NCBI GenBank assembly: GCA_003635185.1
Contig: PYJA01000117.1
Location: 1-58,388 of the forward strand
DNA from: Candidatus Poribacteria bacterium
Lineage (GTDB): Bacteria > Poribacteria > WGA-4E > WGA-3G
Reading direction: 5' to 3'
DNA: 58,388 nt
The stretch's first letter is position 1, and the number at the start of each line of letters is the position of its first letter. A program made the translations under genes and the position numbers. The notes under the pieces were generated by a model. It saw only the letters and a list, made by a program, of their open reading frames with translations. It made no database searches and was not told where the DNA came from. Below are positions 42,958 to 50,019 of the stretch, piece after piece.

Positions 42958-43641
42958 TTATCGTAGAAGATCGCACAAGTATATATAAATCTCTTTATGT
43001 TGTTCATCTGTTAGAAAATCAACTGCTTCCTCAATCATGATGCGTCCCTGCCCTTTTTCACCAGAAAAACGATAATGATAATAAAGATAATTTGCCAACC
43101 TATGAAGCACGTGTTTGGAATTCGGCATCATTTTTAAAAGTTTCCGGTATATTGGCAATGCTGTAGTTTCGAGTGGGTGTGCAGCTGTCCAAACATAAAG
43201 CGTGGTGAAGTCATTAGGGGTCTTGTCAAGTGCCTTCTGTGCGTAGAGTTGCGTATACCCATCTAATGTTTTTCTTGATACATTAGGGGAATGATAGGAT
43301 GTGAGTAAATACTTCGCCGCATCTAAGTCGGAGAGTCCTTCAACTAATATCTCTATTTTCATTAGATCTTTTTGTTCCTTTGTCAGGTCTAATAAAAATA
43401 TCTCCCTAAGACGTTTCTGTTTCTCTGGCGATATTACGGGATAGGAAACATTTCTCTTTTGACGGCTTAGAACAACAGTTATCATATACTCTATATCGGG
43501 GATCCATAGGTACGGATCCCCGATATAATCAGCAGTTGGTTTTGGTTCAATTGCAGTCTTTTGTCCAGCCACACTGCAACCTATTAGCAAGGTAATGATA
43601 ATCATCAGCAGGAAAATTAGAGTGTCTATGCGAATTGTCAT
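42958..43641 (-). CDS. Putative helical-repeat lipoprotein, 227 aa
   Basis: The signal MTIRIDTLIFLLMIIITLLI is followed by GCS, a lipobox. The rest is mainly helical and TPR-like (YAQKALDKTPNDFTTLYVWT; PIYRKLLKMMPNSKHVLHRL). I do not recognise a specific family. It may be an envelope assembly or scaffold lipoprotein, as an inference from the repeats. It is separated from rsmA by 135 bases and from coaBC by 184. Confidence 0.65.
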   Translation of the reverse strand: MTIRIDTLIFLLMIIITLLIGCSVAGQKTAIEPKPTADYIGDPYLWIPDIEYMITVVLSRQKRNVSYPVISPEKQKRLREIFLLDLTKEQKDLMKIEILVEGLSDLDAAKYLLTSYHSPNVSRKTLDGYTQLYAQKALDKTPNDFTTLYVWTAAHPLETTALPIYRKLLKMMPNSKHVLHRLANYLYYHYRFSGEKGQGRIMIEEAVDFLTDEQHKEIYIYLCDLLR

Positions 43642-43825
43642 GCGGGCACCTTTATTTCTATTTTGTTTCTTTGTGCCATTTGCAAAAAGGACGTTGGTTA
43701 AGTTGAGCCCGTGGATCTCTTCCGCACGCTCAGCTTTTTACTATTCATGGTAGCGTGTCCTCTCACTACGGCACAAATTCCACTCCCTACGCCAACCCGA
43801 ATTCCTTGCTGCCGAGCATATACGC

Positions 43826-45025
43826 CTATTTTTCCATCAATTTCACAATCCGATCCAAAATAGCATTTGCCACTTCTTGCTTGGACAAAAGTGGGAGTTG
43901 TTCACACTTGCCTGCTTTGTCAAGCAGTGTTACAATATTTGTATCCTCTTCGAATCCTGCCCCCTCTGCAAGGATGTCATTTGCAACAATGAGGTCACAG
44001 TTTTTGCGAATTAACTTTTCTTTAGCATTTTCAAGGACATCGTTCGTTTCTGCAGCAAAACAGACGGTTAACTGATGCGTTTTACTTTCACCAATTGTCT
44101 GTGCTGTATCTGGGTTTTTCTGTAAAGCGATGTTTAATGTGTCGGTATGTTTCTTAATTTTGTGCGGTGTATATTCTGCTGGCCGATAGTCTGCAGGCGC
44201 AGCTGCCATGATAACGATGTCTGTTTCCGCAAATGTTTGTAGGACTGCCTCATGCATTTCCTGTGTCGTTTGGACATTGCAGGTTTCAATTCCTGTTGGA
44301 GGGGGAACTGTTGCATGTGCGCTAATCAATTGGACAGTTGCTCCTCGGCGCGCTGCTGCTTCAGCAAGCGCATAACCCATCTTTCCACTTGATCTGTTTG
44401 TTATGAACCTAACTGGATCAATATGTTCCCGGGTAGCACCTGCTGTGACGAGAATTCGTTTTCCATGCAAATCTTGTTGGAAGTTCAAAATTGCTTTTGT
44501 GTGTTCGAGAATCGCATCTACTTCGTTCAAACGACCAATGCCTTGATAGCCGCACGCAAGATCGCCACTCGCCGGTTCAACAAATTGGACACCATGCTTG
44601 CTGAGTGTCCCTATATTCTGTTGTACAAATGGGTTTTGATACATGTGTCCGTTCATGGCAGGTGCCACGAGAATAGGACAATGGACAGAGACAGCGACAG
44701 TAGAAAGCGCATCATCAGCGATACCATTTGCCATCTTTCCGAGTATATTTGCTGTTGCGGGAACAATAGCGAGAAGGTCAGCTCGGTCGGCCAGATCAAT
44801 ATGTGGAGGCTTCCAATCTTCACCCGTCTCAAACAGATCGAGTAGCACGGGATTCCGTGATATAACTTGAAATTGTAGCGGGTTTATCAAGCGGGTCGCG
44901 TTTTTTGTCATTACAACGTGAACAGAAGCGTCCCATTTCACCAATTGACTCGCATAATCAAGCGATTTGTGGATAGCAATTCCACCAGTAACACCTAAAA
45001 GGATAGTTCGGTCTTTGAGTTCCAT
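43826..45025 (-). CDS. coaBC: Phosphopantothenoylcysteine decarboxylase / phosphopantothenate-cysteine ligase
   Basis: Carries out two steps of CoA synthesis. The N-terminal flavin decarboxylase has VTGGIAIHKSLDYASQLVK, PPHIDLADRADLL with the conserved His, the PAMNGHMYQNP loop and GDLACGYQGIGR with the conserved Cys. The C-terminal ligase has VTAGATREHIDPVRFITNRS, SGKMGYALAEAAARRGA and the CFAAETNDVLENAKEKL region. Length (399) is standard. The start overlaps nothing; gmk lies 12 bases upstream, so the ferredoxin, gmk and coaBC form one operon. Confidence 0.95.
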   Translation of the reverse strand: MELKDRTILLGVTGGIAIHKSLDYASQLVKWDASVHVVMTKNATRLINPLQFQVISRNPVLLDLFETGEDWKPPHIDLADRADLLAIVPATANILGKMANGIADDALSTVAVSVHCPILVAPAMNGHMYQNPFVQQNIGTLSKHGVQFVEPASGDLACGYQGIGRLNEVDAILEHTKAILNFQQDLHGKRILVTAGATREHIDPVRFITNRSSGKMGYALAEAAARRGATVQLISAHATVPPPTGIETCNVQTTQEMHEAVLQTFAETDIVIMAAAPADYRPAEYTPHKIKKHTDTLNIALQKNPDTAQTIGESKTHQLTVCFAAETNDVLENAKEKLIRKNCDLIVANDILAEGAGFEEDTNIVTLLDKAGKCEQLPLLSKQEVANAILDRIVKLMEK

Positions 45026-45037
45026 GAAAAATCAGGA

Positions 45038-45697
45038 TTACAAATCCTGCCTATTGGGAATACTAAAAGATTTGACAAAAGTTGGTGTCTGTTCAGGGGT
45101 AATACGGCACCGTTCCGTAGAGATAATCGCTTGAATTTGGGAAACCGCCTGTTCTATCGCGTTTTCAGGATTTATAACACAGTAATCGTAATGTATAATC
45201 TGGCTAATTTCGGTTTTAGCAATCTCTAATCGGTTTGTGAGTTCTGCCTCGGATTCGGTTTTTCTGCTACGTAGGCGTTTCTCTAAAATAGCGAATGATG
45301 CTGGAATCAGGAAAATCAGAACGCTTCTTGTGAGGGAAAGGTCCTGTTTTCGGACTTGTAGCGCGCCGTTCACCTCAATTTCTAAAATTGTGTCTTTTCC
45401 TTCTTGACACGCTGTCTCTATTTCAGATTTTGGTGTTCCATAGTAATGTTCACCGTATTTTGCCCACTCTAAGAATGTGTTTTGCTCTATCTGTTCTTCA
45501 AACTGTGCGGATGTCAAAAAATGGTAGTCAACACCGTCAATTTCACGAGGGCGTGCAGTGCGTGTTGTTGCAGAAATAGACAACCGTAATGTGTCATCTA
45601 TTTTGCACAACGCATTAGCCACAGTACTTTTACCACCCCCGGAAGGGCCGGAGATGACAACGACTAAATTATGGTTTTTAAACGGTGCGGTAACCAT
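45038..45697 (-). CDS. gmk: Guanylate kinase
   Basis: Phosphorylates GMP to GDP. P-loop GPSGGGKST at 17-25, the GMP-binding ISATTRTARPREIDGVDYHF, the FLEWAKYGEHYYGTP segment and the ILEIEVNGALQVRK block. About 219 residues, with a short N-terminal leader and a C-terminal tail of about 20 residues beyond the usual end. It has the usual neighbour in coaBC (omega subunit rpoZ, often nearby, is absent). Confidence 0.95.
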   Translation of the reverse strand: MVTAPFKNHNLVVVISGPSGGGKSTVANALCKIDDTLRLSISATTRTARPREIDGVDYHFLTSAQFEEQIEQNTFLEWAKYGEHYYGTPKSEIETACQEGKDTILEIEVNGALQVRKQDLSLTRSVLIFLIPASFAILEKRLRSRKTESEAELTNRLEIAKTEISQIIHYDYCVINPENAIEQAVSQIQAIISTERCRITPEQTPTFVKSFSIPNRQDL

Positions 45698-45715
45698 TTC
45701 GGAATTGAATGAGCG

Positions 45716-46174
45716 TTAATCTGCTGCCTCAGCGAGTTCTAATAGTACTGGTGATTCAACGCGGATAGCATCCTTGATACATACCTCTTCACACAACTTG
45801 CAGCCAACGCAGTCTTTCGGTTTGACTAATTCACAGATACCGAAGAAACTTTCAGCATGTTCGCCAGTTTCAGGGTCTTTGAGTTCAAGACATTCCCACG
45901 GACAAATGTGGACGCAGAAATCGCATCCAGAGCAGAGTTCTTCATAGATAACAGCGATAGGTCTGTGTGTTGGACGACGAATAAATTTGCACACTTCACC
46001 GAATTGGTCACGGATTGCTTCTACCGGACACACCATGCCGCATGCGGTACAATCAATACAGATGGTCGGGTCAATGATGTGCAGCATATTCCGGTCGCCA
46101 GTAATTGCATCCACAGGGCAATTGGTCAAGCATGCCATACACCCAATGCATTCGTCAGTAATATAATACGCCAT
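45716..46174 (-). CDS. Ferredoxin-like protein with four [4Fe-4S] cluster motifs
   Basis: 152 residues with four complete C-x2-C-x2-C-x3-C motifs: CIGCMACLTNC, CIDCTACGMVC, CSGCDFCVHIC and CVGCKLCEEVC. Each is followed by Pro or by Ile/Trp, as in bacterial-type ferredoxins. It would transfer electrons between partner enzymes, which are not encoded nearby except the ferredoxin-NADP reductase 10 kb away. The ATG follows GGAGG in GGAGGTACTG. It lies 18 bases upstream of gmk and is probably co-transcribed with it. Confidence 0.9.
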   Translation of the reverse strand: MAYYITDECIGCMACLTNCPVDAITGDRNMLHIIDPTICIDCTACGMVCPVEAIRDQFGEVCKFIRRPTHRPIAVIYEELCSGCDFCVHICPWECLELKDPETGEHAESFFGICELVKPKDCVGCKLCEEVCIKDAIRVESPVLLELAEAAD

Positions 46175-46237
46175 AGAAACAGTACCTCCAAATTACCTAT
46201 ATTTTAACATAACTTGTTGAAAATGTCAAATTGATAA

Positions 46238-46380
46238 TTTTTCACCCCAATAGTCGTCACTAAAACCAGGCGCGTCGTCCTCGGCTTCTTCAACGATGAA
46301 GATTTTCAAGAATGCTTAGAAAATGAAGGAATAGACGCACTCGCTTTCATTCAAAGGCGCGTCCGAAAAGGCAAGAAATA
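46238..46380 (+). pseudogene. Fragment of an unidentified gene
   Basis: An open frame without a start reads VVTKTRRVVLGFFNDEDFQE and ends in LAFIQRRVRKGKK and TAG (46378-46380). It looks protein-like and Lys/Arg-rich at the end, but the 5' part is missing. GC-rich repeated words (CCCCCGCTCGCAGGGG; CCCCCGCTCACGAGGG) follow directly, as if the fragment had been cut out of a mobile region. Confidence 0.35.
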
Positions 46381-46448
46381 GTGCCCTCCACCCACTCGCT
46401 ATGCTTACCCCCGCTCGCAGGGGTTGGAGGTCTCTACATCTCCCCCGC

Positions 46449-46781
46449 TCACGAGGGATAAAGGGGGGCATACTGTAAAAACGCGATGCTATTGCTATCC
46501 GGAATCGTGACAACTTCTTTATAGTCAGGTGTTAGGGCGTGTATGCCGAAATTCTGTGTACGGCTTCTTGGGTCTAAGACAAGAAGTTGAAGGCCAAATA
46601 CGGAGCCGTTCATATATCTATCTTCTACAACCATAACCACAAACTCTCCGTCTGGGGAGTAAGCGTTTGGATGCTTGAGACCTAAGTATCTAAAGTTTTT
46701 CAGTTTTGCGGCAGAAGCGGGGAGAAGCAGGCACGCAAAAATTAAAAGACAGAAGGCTATAAGTTTAAAGAAACGTTGCAT
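46449..46781 (-). CDS. Small exported protein, possibly 3'-truncated
   Basis: 110 residues with a clear signal peptide (LIAFCLLIFACLLLPASA). The mature part (FRYLGLKHPNAYSPDGEFVV; LLVLDPRSRT) reads like the first blade of a propeller protein, and the frame ends abruptly at the GC-rich repeat (IAFLQYAPLYPS). This looks like the first part of a longer protein. The gene at 48125-48931 has propeller-like sequence without a signal peptide, so the two may once have been one gene or paralogues. GGAGAA lies upstream of the ATG. Confidence 0.5.
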   Translation of the reverse strand: MQRFFKLIAFCLLIFACLLLPASAAKLKNFRYLGLKHPNAYSPDGEFVVMVVEDRYMNGSVFGLQLLVLDPRSRTQNFGIHALTPDYKEVVTIPDSNSIAFLQYAPLYPS

Positions 46782-46818
46782 TGGGTTCTCCTTAAAAAAT
46801 TAAAATTGAAGTATATTT

Positions 46819-47310
46819 TCATTTATTCGGATATGTCCGATCGAATGCCATTGGGTCTTTTATGAGATCCAGTTGGGTTGGAATTCCATCACGCTTGACT
46901 CTCACACTATCTTTAATGCGCGTGCCACTTGCGGATATAGTTGTGACGGTAACAAGGTATCCCGCCGGGATCTGGTTGATATATTGATACGTGTCGGTAA
47001 CACTTGTCAGAACGATAGTATTCGGCCATCCTCCTGCTATACCAGCATACCACTCTATTTTTATCCATCTTACTGCGTCCTGATATTTCGGAAAAGGTGA
47101 ATACGGTGAATAGGACACAGGCCTGTTATTTATGGCGGTGTTGTCTACATCAATAATTTTGCCATGAACGGTGCCTCGGGACGACATATCATGCCATGTC
47201 CAAAACAACGGTACTGAAGCGCAAAAGGCAATAAATATCGATAGAAATACCCCCCAAATAAGTACGGGACGGGTTCGGTTGTTAAAAATTGGATGTACGG
47301 GTTTGTGCAT
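46819..47310 (-). CDS. Membrane-anchored beta-domain protein, paralogue of the 47581 gene
   Basis: 163 residues from the ATG at 47310 (AGGTG upstream; an in-frame GTG nine bases earlier overlaps that site). It begins KPVHPIFNNRTRPVLIWGV, followed by a membrane helix (IFIAFCASVPLFW) and then a beta-sandwich region (RGTVHGKIIDVDNTAINN; IPAGYLVTVTTIS), like carboxypeptidase-regulatory or CNA-B-type domains. Probably an inner-membrane protein with an outside domain. The protein at 47581-48102 has the same layout and start motif. Confidence 0.6.
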   Translation of the reverse strand: MHKPVHPIFNNRTRPVLIWGVFLSIFIAFCASVPLFWTWHDMSSRGTVHGKIIDVDNTAINNRPVSYSPYSPFPKYQDAVRWIKIEWYAGIAGGWPNTIVLTSVTDTYQYINQIPAGYLVTVTTISASGTRIKDSVRVKRDGIPTQLDLIKDPMAFDRTYPNK

Positions 47311-47331
47311 TGGATACACCTGATGCGCTTA

Positions 47332-47465
47332 TATAGTGATTTTACAATTAATTGGACATCTGAGCTGTAGGAGGGAACTCCGATTCCCGACTATCAATGG
47401 TTTAGTCGCGATTCGGAGATCGCTCCTACAGAATATATGTGAACTTATTTACATAATTTACTATA
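47332..47465. repeat. MITE-like element, copy 3, with TATAGTRA ends
   Basis: The left end is TATAGTGATTTTACAATTAA and the right end, read inward, is TATAGTAAATTATGTAAATA. The core CTGTAGGAGGGAACTCCGAT with GATTCGGAGATCGCTCCTAC is the same as at 11447-11585. TA lies at both tips. 134 bp, no ORF. Confidence 0.75.
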
Positions 47466-47580
47466 AGCAAGACAAAGAATTCACTTCAGTTTTGTCTTGC
47501 TTATAAACTGTCAGGGAAACTTTTTGTTCAAACTTCCAACCATCTTTGAAAGTAATAGGATGGGGATTTGACAGAAGGTG

Positions 47581-48102
47581 TTAAGATGCCTCCTCTACAA
47601 ATTCAGATTCAACGGGAGACACGACAAAATCAACGCGTTTCGGAATACCAGGCGAAATAGGCAACCCAAGCCAACGCGCGCCAAGAAACCATTTTACCTG
47701 TTCAATCTCACCTATATCTTGGTGTATGTAGTTCTTATTTCCTATTTTGGCTGTTAGTGTAAAATCTTTACCTAAAGGCACCTCGTTCTCAAAACTAAAC
47801 TCCCCCAAGGCATTGGTCCGAGTAGGTGTGCATGGCTCTAATAGAGGGTGACTATAAGAAATTTCAATATTCTCAAGTGGCGTGAAAGTTGACCCACTCT
47901 TTCCCACAACGACTTTTCCAAGAATTGAACCTTTAAAAAAATTACGCCATTTATTTTTTGTGAAAGTCACAGCAATTCCTAAAAGAATAGAATAAGCTAT
48001 ACCTGCTAAGGTCCCAAAGATAGAACAAAGAAGGTATAATTCTATGAACGCAAATACAGGTATCCACCTATCATTAAACACCGGATGGACTTTTGAACGC
48101 AT
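47581..48102 (-). CDS. Membrane protein with outside beta domain, paralogue of the 46819 gene
   Basis: 173 residues from the ATG at 48102. The start RSKVHPVFNDRWIPVFAFIE parallels the other paralogue's HPIFNNRTRPV. Two hydrophobic stretches (FAFIELYLLCSIFGTLAG; YSILLGIAVTF) lead into a beta-domain (GKVVVGKSGSTFTPLENIEI; TNALGEFSFENEVPLGKDFT) with a carboxypeptidase-regulatory-like look. An earlier in-frame start at 48201 would overlap the previous gene by 77 bases; the later one puts the paralogous motif at the start. Confidence 0.55.
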   Translation of the reverse strand: MRSKVHPVFNDRWIPVFAFIELYLLCSIFGTLAGIAYSILLGIAVTFTKNKWRNFFKGSILGKVVVGKSGSTFTPLENIEISYSHPLLEPCTPTRTNALGEFSFENEVPLGKDFTLTAKIGNKNYIHQDIGEIEQVKWFLGARWLGLPISPGIPKRVDFVVSPVESEFVEEAS

Positions 48103-48124
48103 ACGTGTTTTTATTTTGCTACGT

Positions 48125-48931
48125 TTAGTCGTATGCAAATCCTGTTCCAATACGTTCTTCGTTTTGTAGTGTTTCAATTCTAACTCCGTATTGCCCGGCA
48201 AGTGTGCTGAACTCTATCGTTTCACCGATAGGATTGAAGGTTGCATCTAATGCTCGTATAAGTTTACGAGTCGAAAGGTGTGAGGTTGCATCAATCAACC
48301 AGATAGGTCCGCCTGCCGATATAAGTTCCTCTTGTTTAGGTGAGGGGGTCTTATCTTCAAGTGGACTAAGATCTACCGTCCATATATCAGATGTCAACCC
48401 ATACGTATCGGCCAGTTTATGAACTCCTACAGGAAATCCTGTGAGTTTGACAAGGTAATCTGTCCCTAAGTTTGATTGTGGATCTGGCATTGTTTTGTAT
48501 AGCAACATTGTCCCGAATGGTGAAATTTGAAAATTGGAAATATGTGCTTTTTTCACTATCCTTGTCCATAACGGAAAGTCTACAGCGCCAAGTGATAAAC
48601 GCCATATTCCTGTTTTATCTAAAACATAGATATAATTAGAGTCTGAAGACCAGTGTATCTGTGTCTCCAAATTGATTTTCGGCATCGGTTGTGTAAAAAG
48701 CTGCGGCAGCTTTTTGGGTTTCTCAATGGGTACCCATTCTGTCCAAGCTTCCTTCTCCGCGTCTGAAAAAATTATATCTCCTGATTTTGTTTTCCCATAA
48801 CCCTCTTCTGTCAGGATTATCCATCCGCCATCGCGTTTATAGAAGGCACGGTTTGCAGCAGCGCTCTGTTTTTGTTTTTCTGAAGCCAAGGGATGTGCAG
48901 AAAAATCTTGATACACACAAGAGGTGCGCAT
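48125..48931 (-). CDS. Propeller-like protein, 5' end probably decayed
   Basis: 268 residues. The middle (WSSDSNYIYVLDKTGIWRLS; FQISPFGTMLLYKTM) resembles TolB/WD40-like blades. No signal peptide. In the same frame upstream of the ATG, the sequence stays coding-like for about 13 codons (LDKAFAPFHFSKD) to a TGA at about 48972, and beyond that another 15 codons look coding too. The original start was therefore probably upstream and has been lost. It is the most upstream gene of the minus-strand run down to 46449. Confidence 0.5.
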   Translation of the reverse strand: MRTSCVYQDFSAHPLASEKQKQSAAANRAFYKRDGGWIILTEEGYGKTKSGDIIFSDAEKEAWTEWVPIEKPKKLPQLFTQPMPKINLETQIHWSSDSNYIYVLDKTGIWRLSLGAVDFPLWTRIVKKAHISNFQISPFGTMLLYKTMPDPQSNLGTDYLVKLTGFPVGVHKLADTYGLTSDIWTVDLSPLEDKTPSPKQEELISAGGPIWLIDATSHLSTRKLIRALDATFNPIGETIEFSTLAGQYGVRIETLQNEERIGTGFAYD

Positions 48932-49410
48932 GTCTTTAGAAAAATGAAATGGGGCAAACGCTTTATCGAGTCAAAAATGAACCGTATTCTGATTTTCTAC
49001 GCCAACAGCTAAAATCACCTACTTTGAAAATGGATATTGCGTAAGTCCTGCATTAGGAAAACAACGAGAAAAGTTAATCGTTTCAAACTATAAAATAACG
49101 AGGTGATCACCTGCTATGTTTTAATATATCATTCTCACCAGAAATTCTTTAGCTTTTTTTTTTTTTTTGCAAAAGCATCAATTTATGGCAAATTATGTTT
49201 ACGACTTACTTACGGGCCTATATAAGCAAGTTTTGTGCCAATTCCCATAATAAGACACATTTTGTGTCAAAAACCGTTGAAAATGGAAATATATTTCTCA
49301 ATACTATCCGTCTAAACACACGTGTAGATTGGATTCTTCATCGAGAAAGAATAAGTTCGGGATTTTATTTTAAAACGAGACGTGGGTAAAAGATGGAAGC
49401 TGTTTGATGG

Positions 49411-49500
49411 ACAAAAAATGTATGTCGAGCGGCAAAAATTGTAGCTTGACATACAAAAAATGTATATCAAGCGGCAAAAATTGTAGCTTGACACACAAAA
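49411..49500. repeat. Two 42-bp tandem repeats, each with an internal hairpin
   Basis: Units 49411-49452 and 49453-49494 differ by three bases; a partial third unit follows. Each unit starts ACAAAAAATGTAT and contains GCGGCAAAAATTGTAGCTTG. Arms TGTATGTCGAGC (49419-49430) and GCTTGACATACA (49444-49455) are nearly perfect inverted repeats. There are no spacers, so it is not a CRISPR array. Confidence 0.8.
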
Positions 49501-49525
49501 AGGTTGGTAGTTTCCTTTAAATAAA

Positions 49526-49639
49526 ATGCAGCAAGATCAAGTTGATCCTAATGCCGCGTCCACTGGAATTTTCAACAGTAAGCAATTCGGGGATACTACG
49601 AGTCAGGTGGGGAATGCTGCTGATTTTGCAGAGAGATAA
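49526..49639 (+). CDS. Possible 37-residue small protein
   Basis: The ATG opens a short frame (MQQDQVDPNAASTGIFNSKQ and on) ending in TAA at 49637-49639. Composition is protein-like, but no binding site lies upstream. It may be a leftover of a decayed gene. Confidence 0.2.
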   Translation: MQQDQVDPNAASTGIFNSKQFGDTTSQVGNAADFAER

Positions 49640-49701
49640 CAGAACATCACAACAACAAAGATATATTCACGCGGTAGGTAAGTGAGGTACTACCTTAGCA
49701 A

Positions 49702-49774
49702 TGGGGCGTACTGGATTTGAACCAGTGACTTCTACCGTGTGAAGGTAGCGCTCGTACCCCTGAGCTAACGCCCC
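49702..49774 (-). tRNA. tRNA-Val (anticodon CAC)
   Basis: Read on the minus strand: acceptor GGGGCGT with ACGCCCC and discriminator A, D arm GCTC-AGGGGTAC-GAGC, anticodon arm CTACC-TTCACAC-GGTAG, and T arm ACTGG-TTCAAAT-CCAGT. The anticodon CAC reads GUG. CCA is not encoded. It lies 11 bases downstream of the CAT-anticodon tRNA and shares its promoter. Confidence 0.93.
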
Positions 49775-49785
49775 ATGAGAAGAGA

Positions 49786-49858
49786 TGGGCCCACTAGGAC
49801 TCGAACCTAGGACCAGCCGGTTATGAGCCGGCGGCTCTGACCACTGAGCTATGGACCC
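49786..49858 (-). tRNA. tRNA with CAT anticodon (elongator Met or Ile2)
   Basis: Acceptor GGGTCCA with TGGGCCC (one G-T pair) and discriminator A, D arm GCTC...GAGC, anticodon arm GCCGG-CTCATAA-CCGGC and T arm CTAGG-TTCGAGT-CCTAG. It is not the initiator: the first pair is G-C and the anticodon stem lacks the three G-C pairs next to the loop. I cannot separate elongator Met from lysidine-modified Ile2. Confidence 0.9.
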
Positions 49859-49876
49859 ATATTATTTATTAAAGTA

Positions 49877-49905
49877 ATTATACTTTGTTTTCAATGAAAA
49901 ATCAA
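49877..49905 (-). promoter_or_regulatory. Promoter of the two tRNA genes
   Basis: On the minus strand, TTGATT (49905-49900), 17 bases, TATAAT (49882-49877). The tRNA begins about 19 bases downstream. Confidence 0.65.
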
Positions 49906-49945
49906 GTGTTTATGTATATGTAATTGAGGCAACAGTACATTTTCC

Positions 49946-49974
49946 TTGAACAATTAAACCAAATCTGTTAAAAT
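49946..49974 (+). promoter_or_regulatory. Promoter of the TPR/WD40-protease cluster
   Basis: TTGAAC (49946-49951), 17 bases, TAAAAT (49969-49974), 45 bases before the first ATG at 50020. It lies back to back with the tRNA promoter. Confidence 0.55.
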
Positions 49975-50019
49975 GCTCTCTAATTAGTCCGCACCGATTT
50001 TGAGTTTTGGGCCAAGGAA

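Larger units (their letters stand above)
48932..49701. other. Gene-poor stretch with T14 run, tandem repeats and a 37-codon ORF
   Basis: Contains remains of the decayed gene's 5' end (48932-49015), the single GCGTAAGTCCTG word (49039-49050), T14 at 49155-49168, the 42-bp tandem repeat at 49411-49494, and a small open frame at 49526-49639. No RNA gene is visible until the tRNA at 49702. Confidence 0.5.

Noticed and set aside
49312..49494. Minus-strand ORF with repeated SSYNFCR units
   Set aside because: The apparent protein repeat comes from the 42-bp DNA repeat; there is no binding site.
49411..49500. CRISPR array
   Set aside because: The repeats are directly adjacent, with no spacers, and there are only two and a partial. 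No cas gene is in the window.
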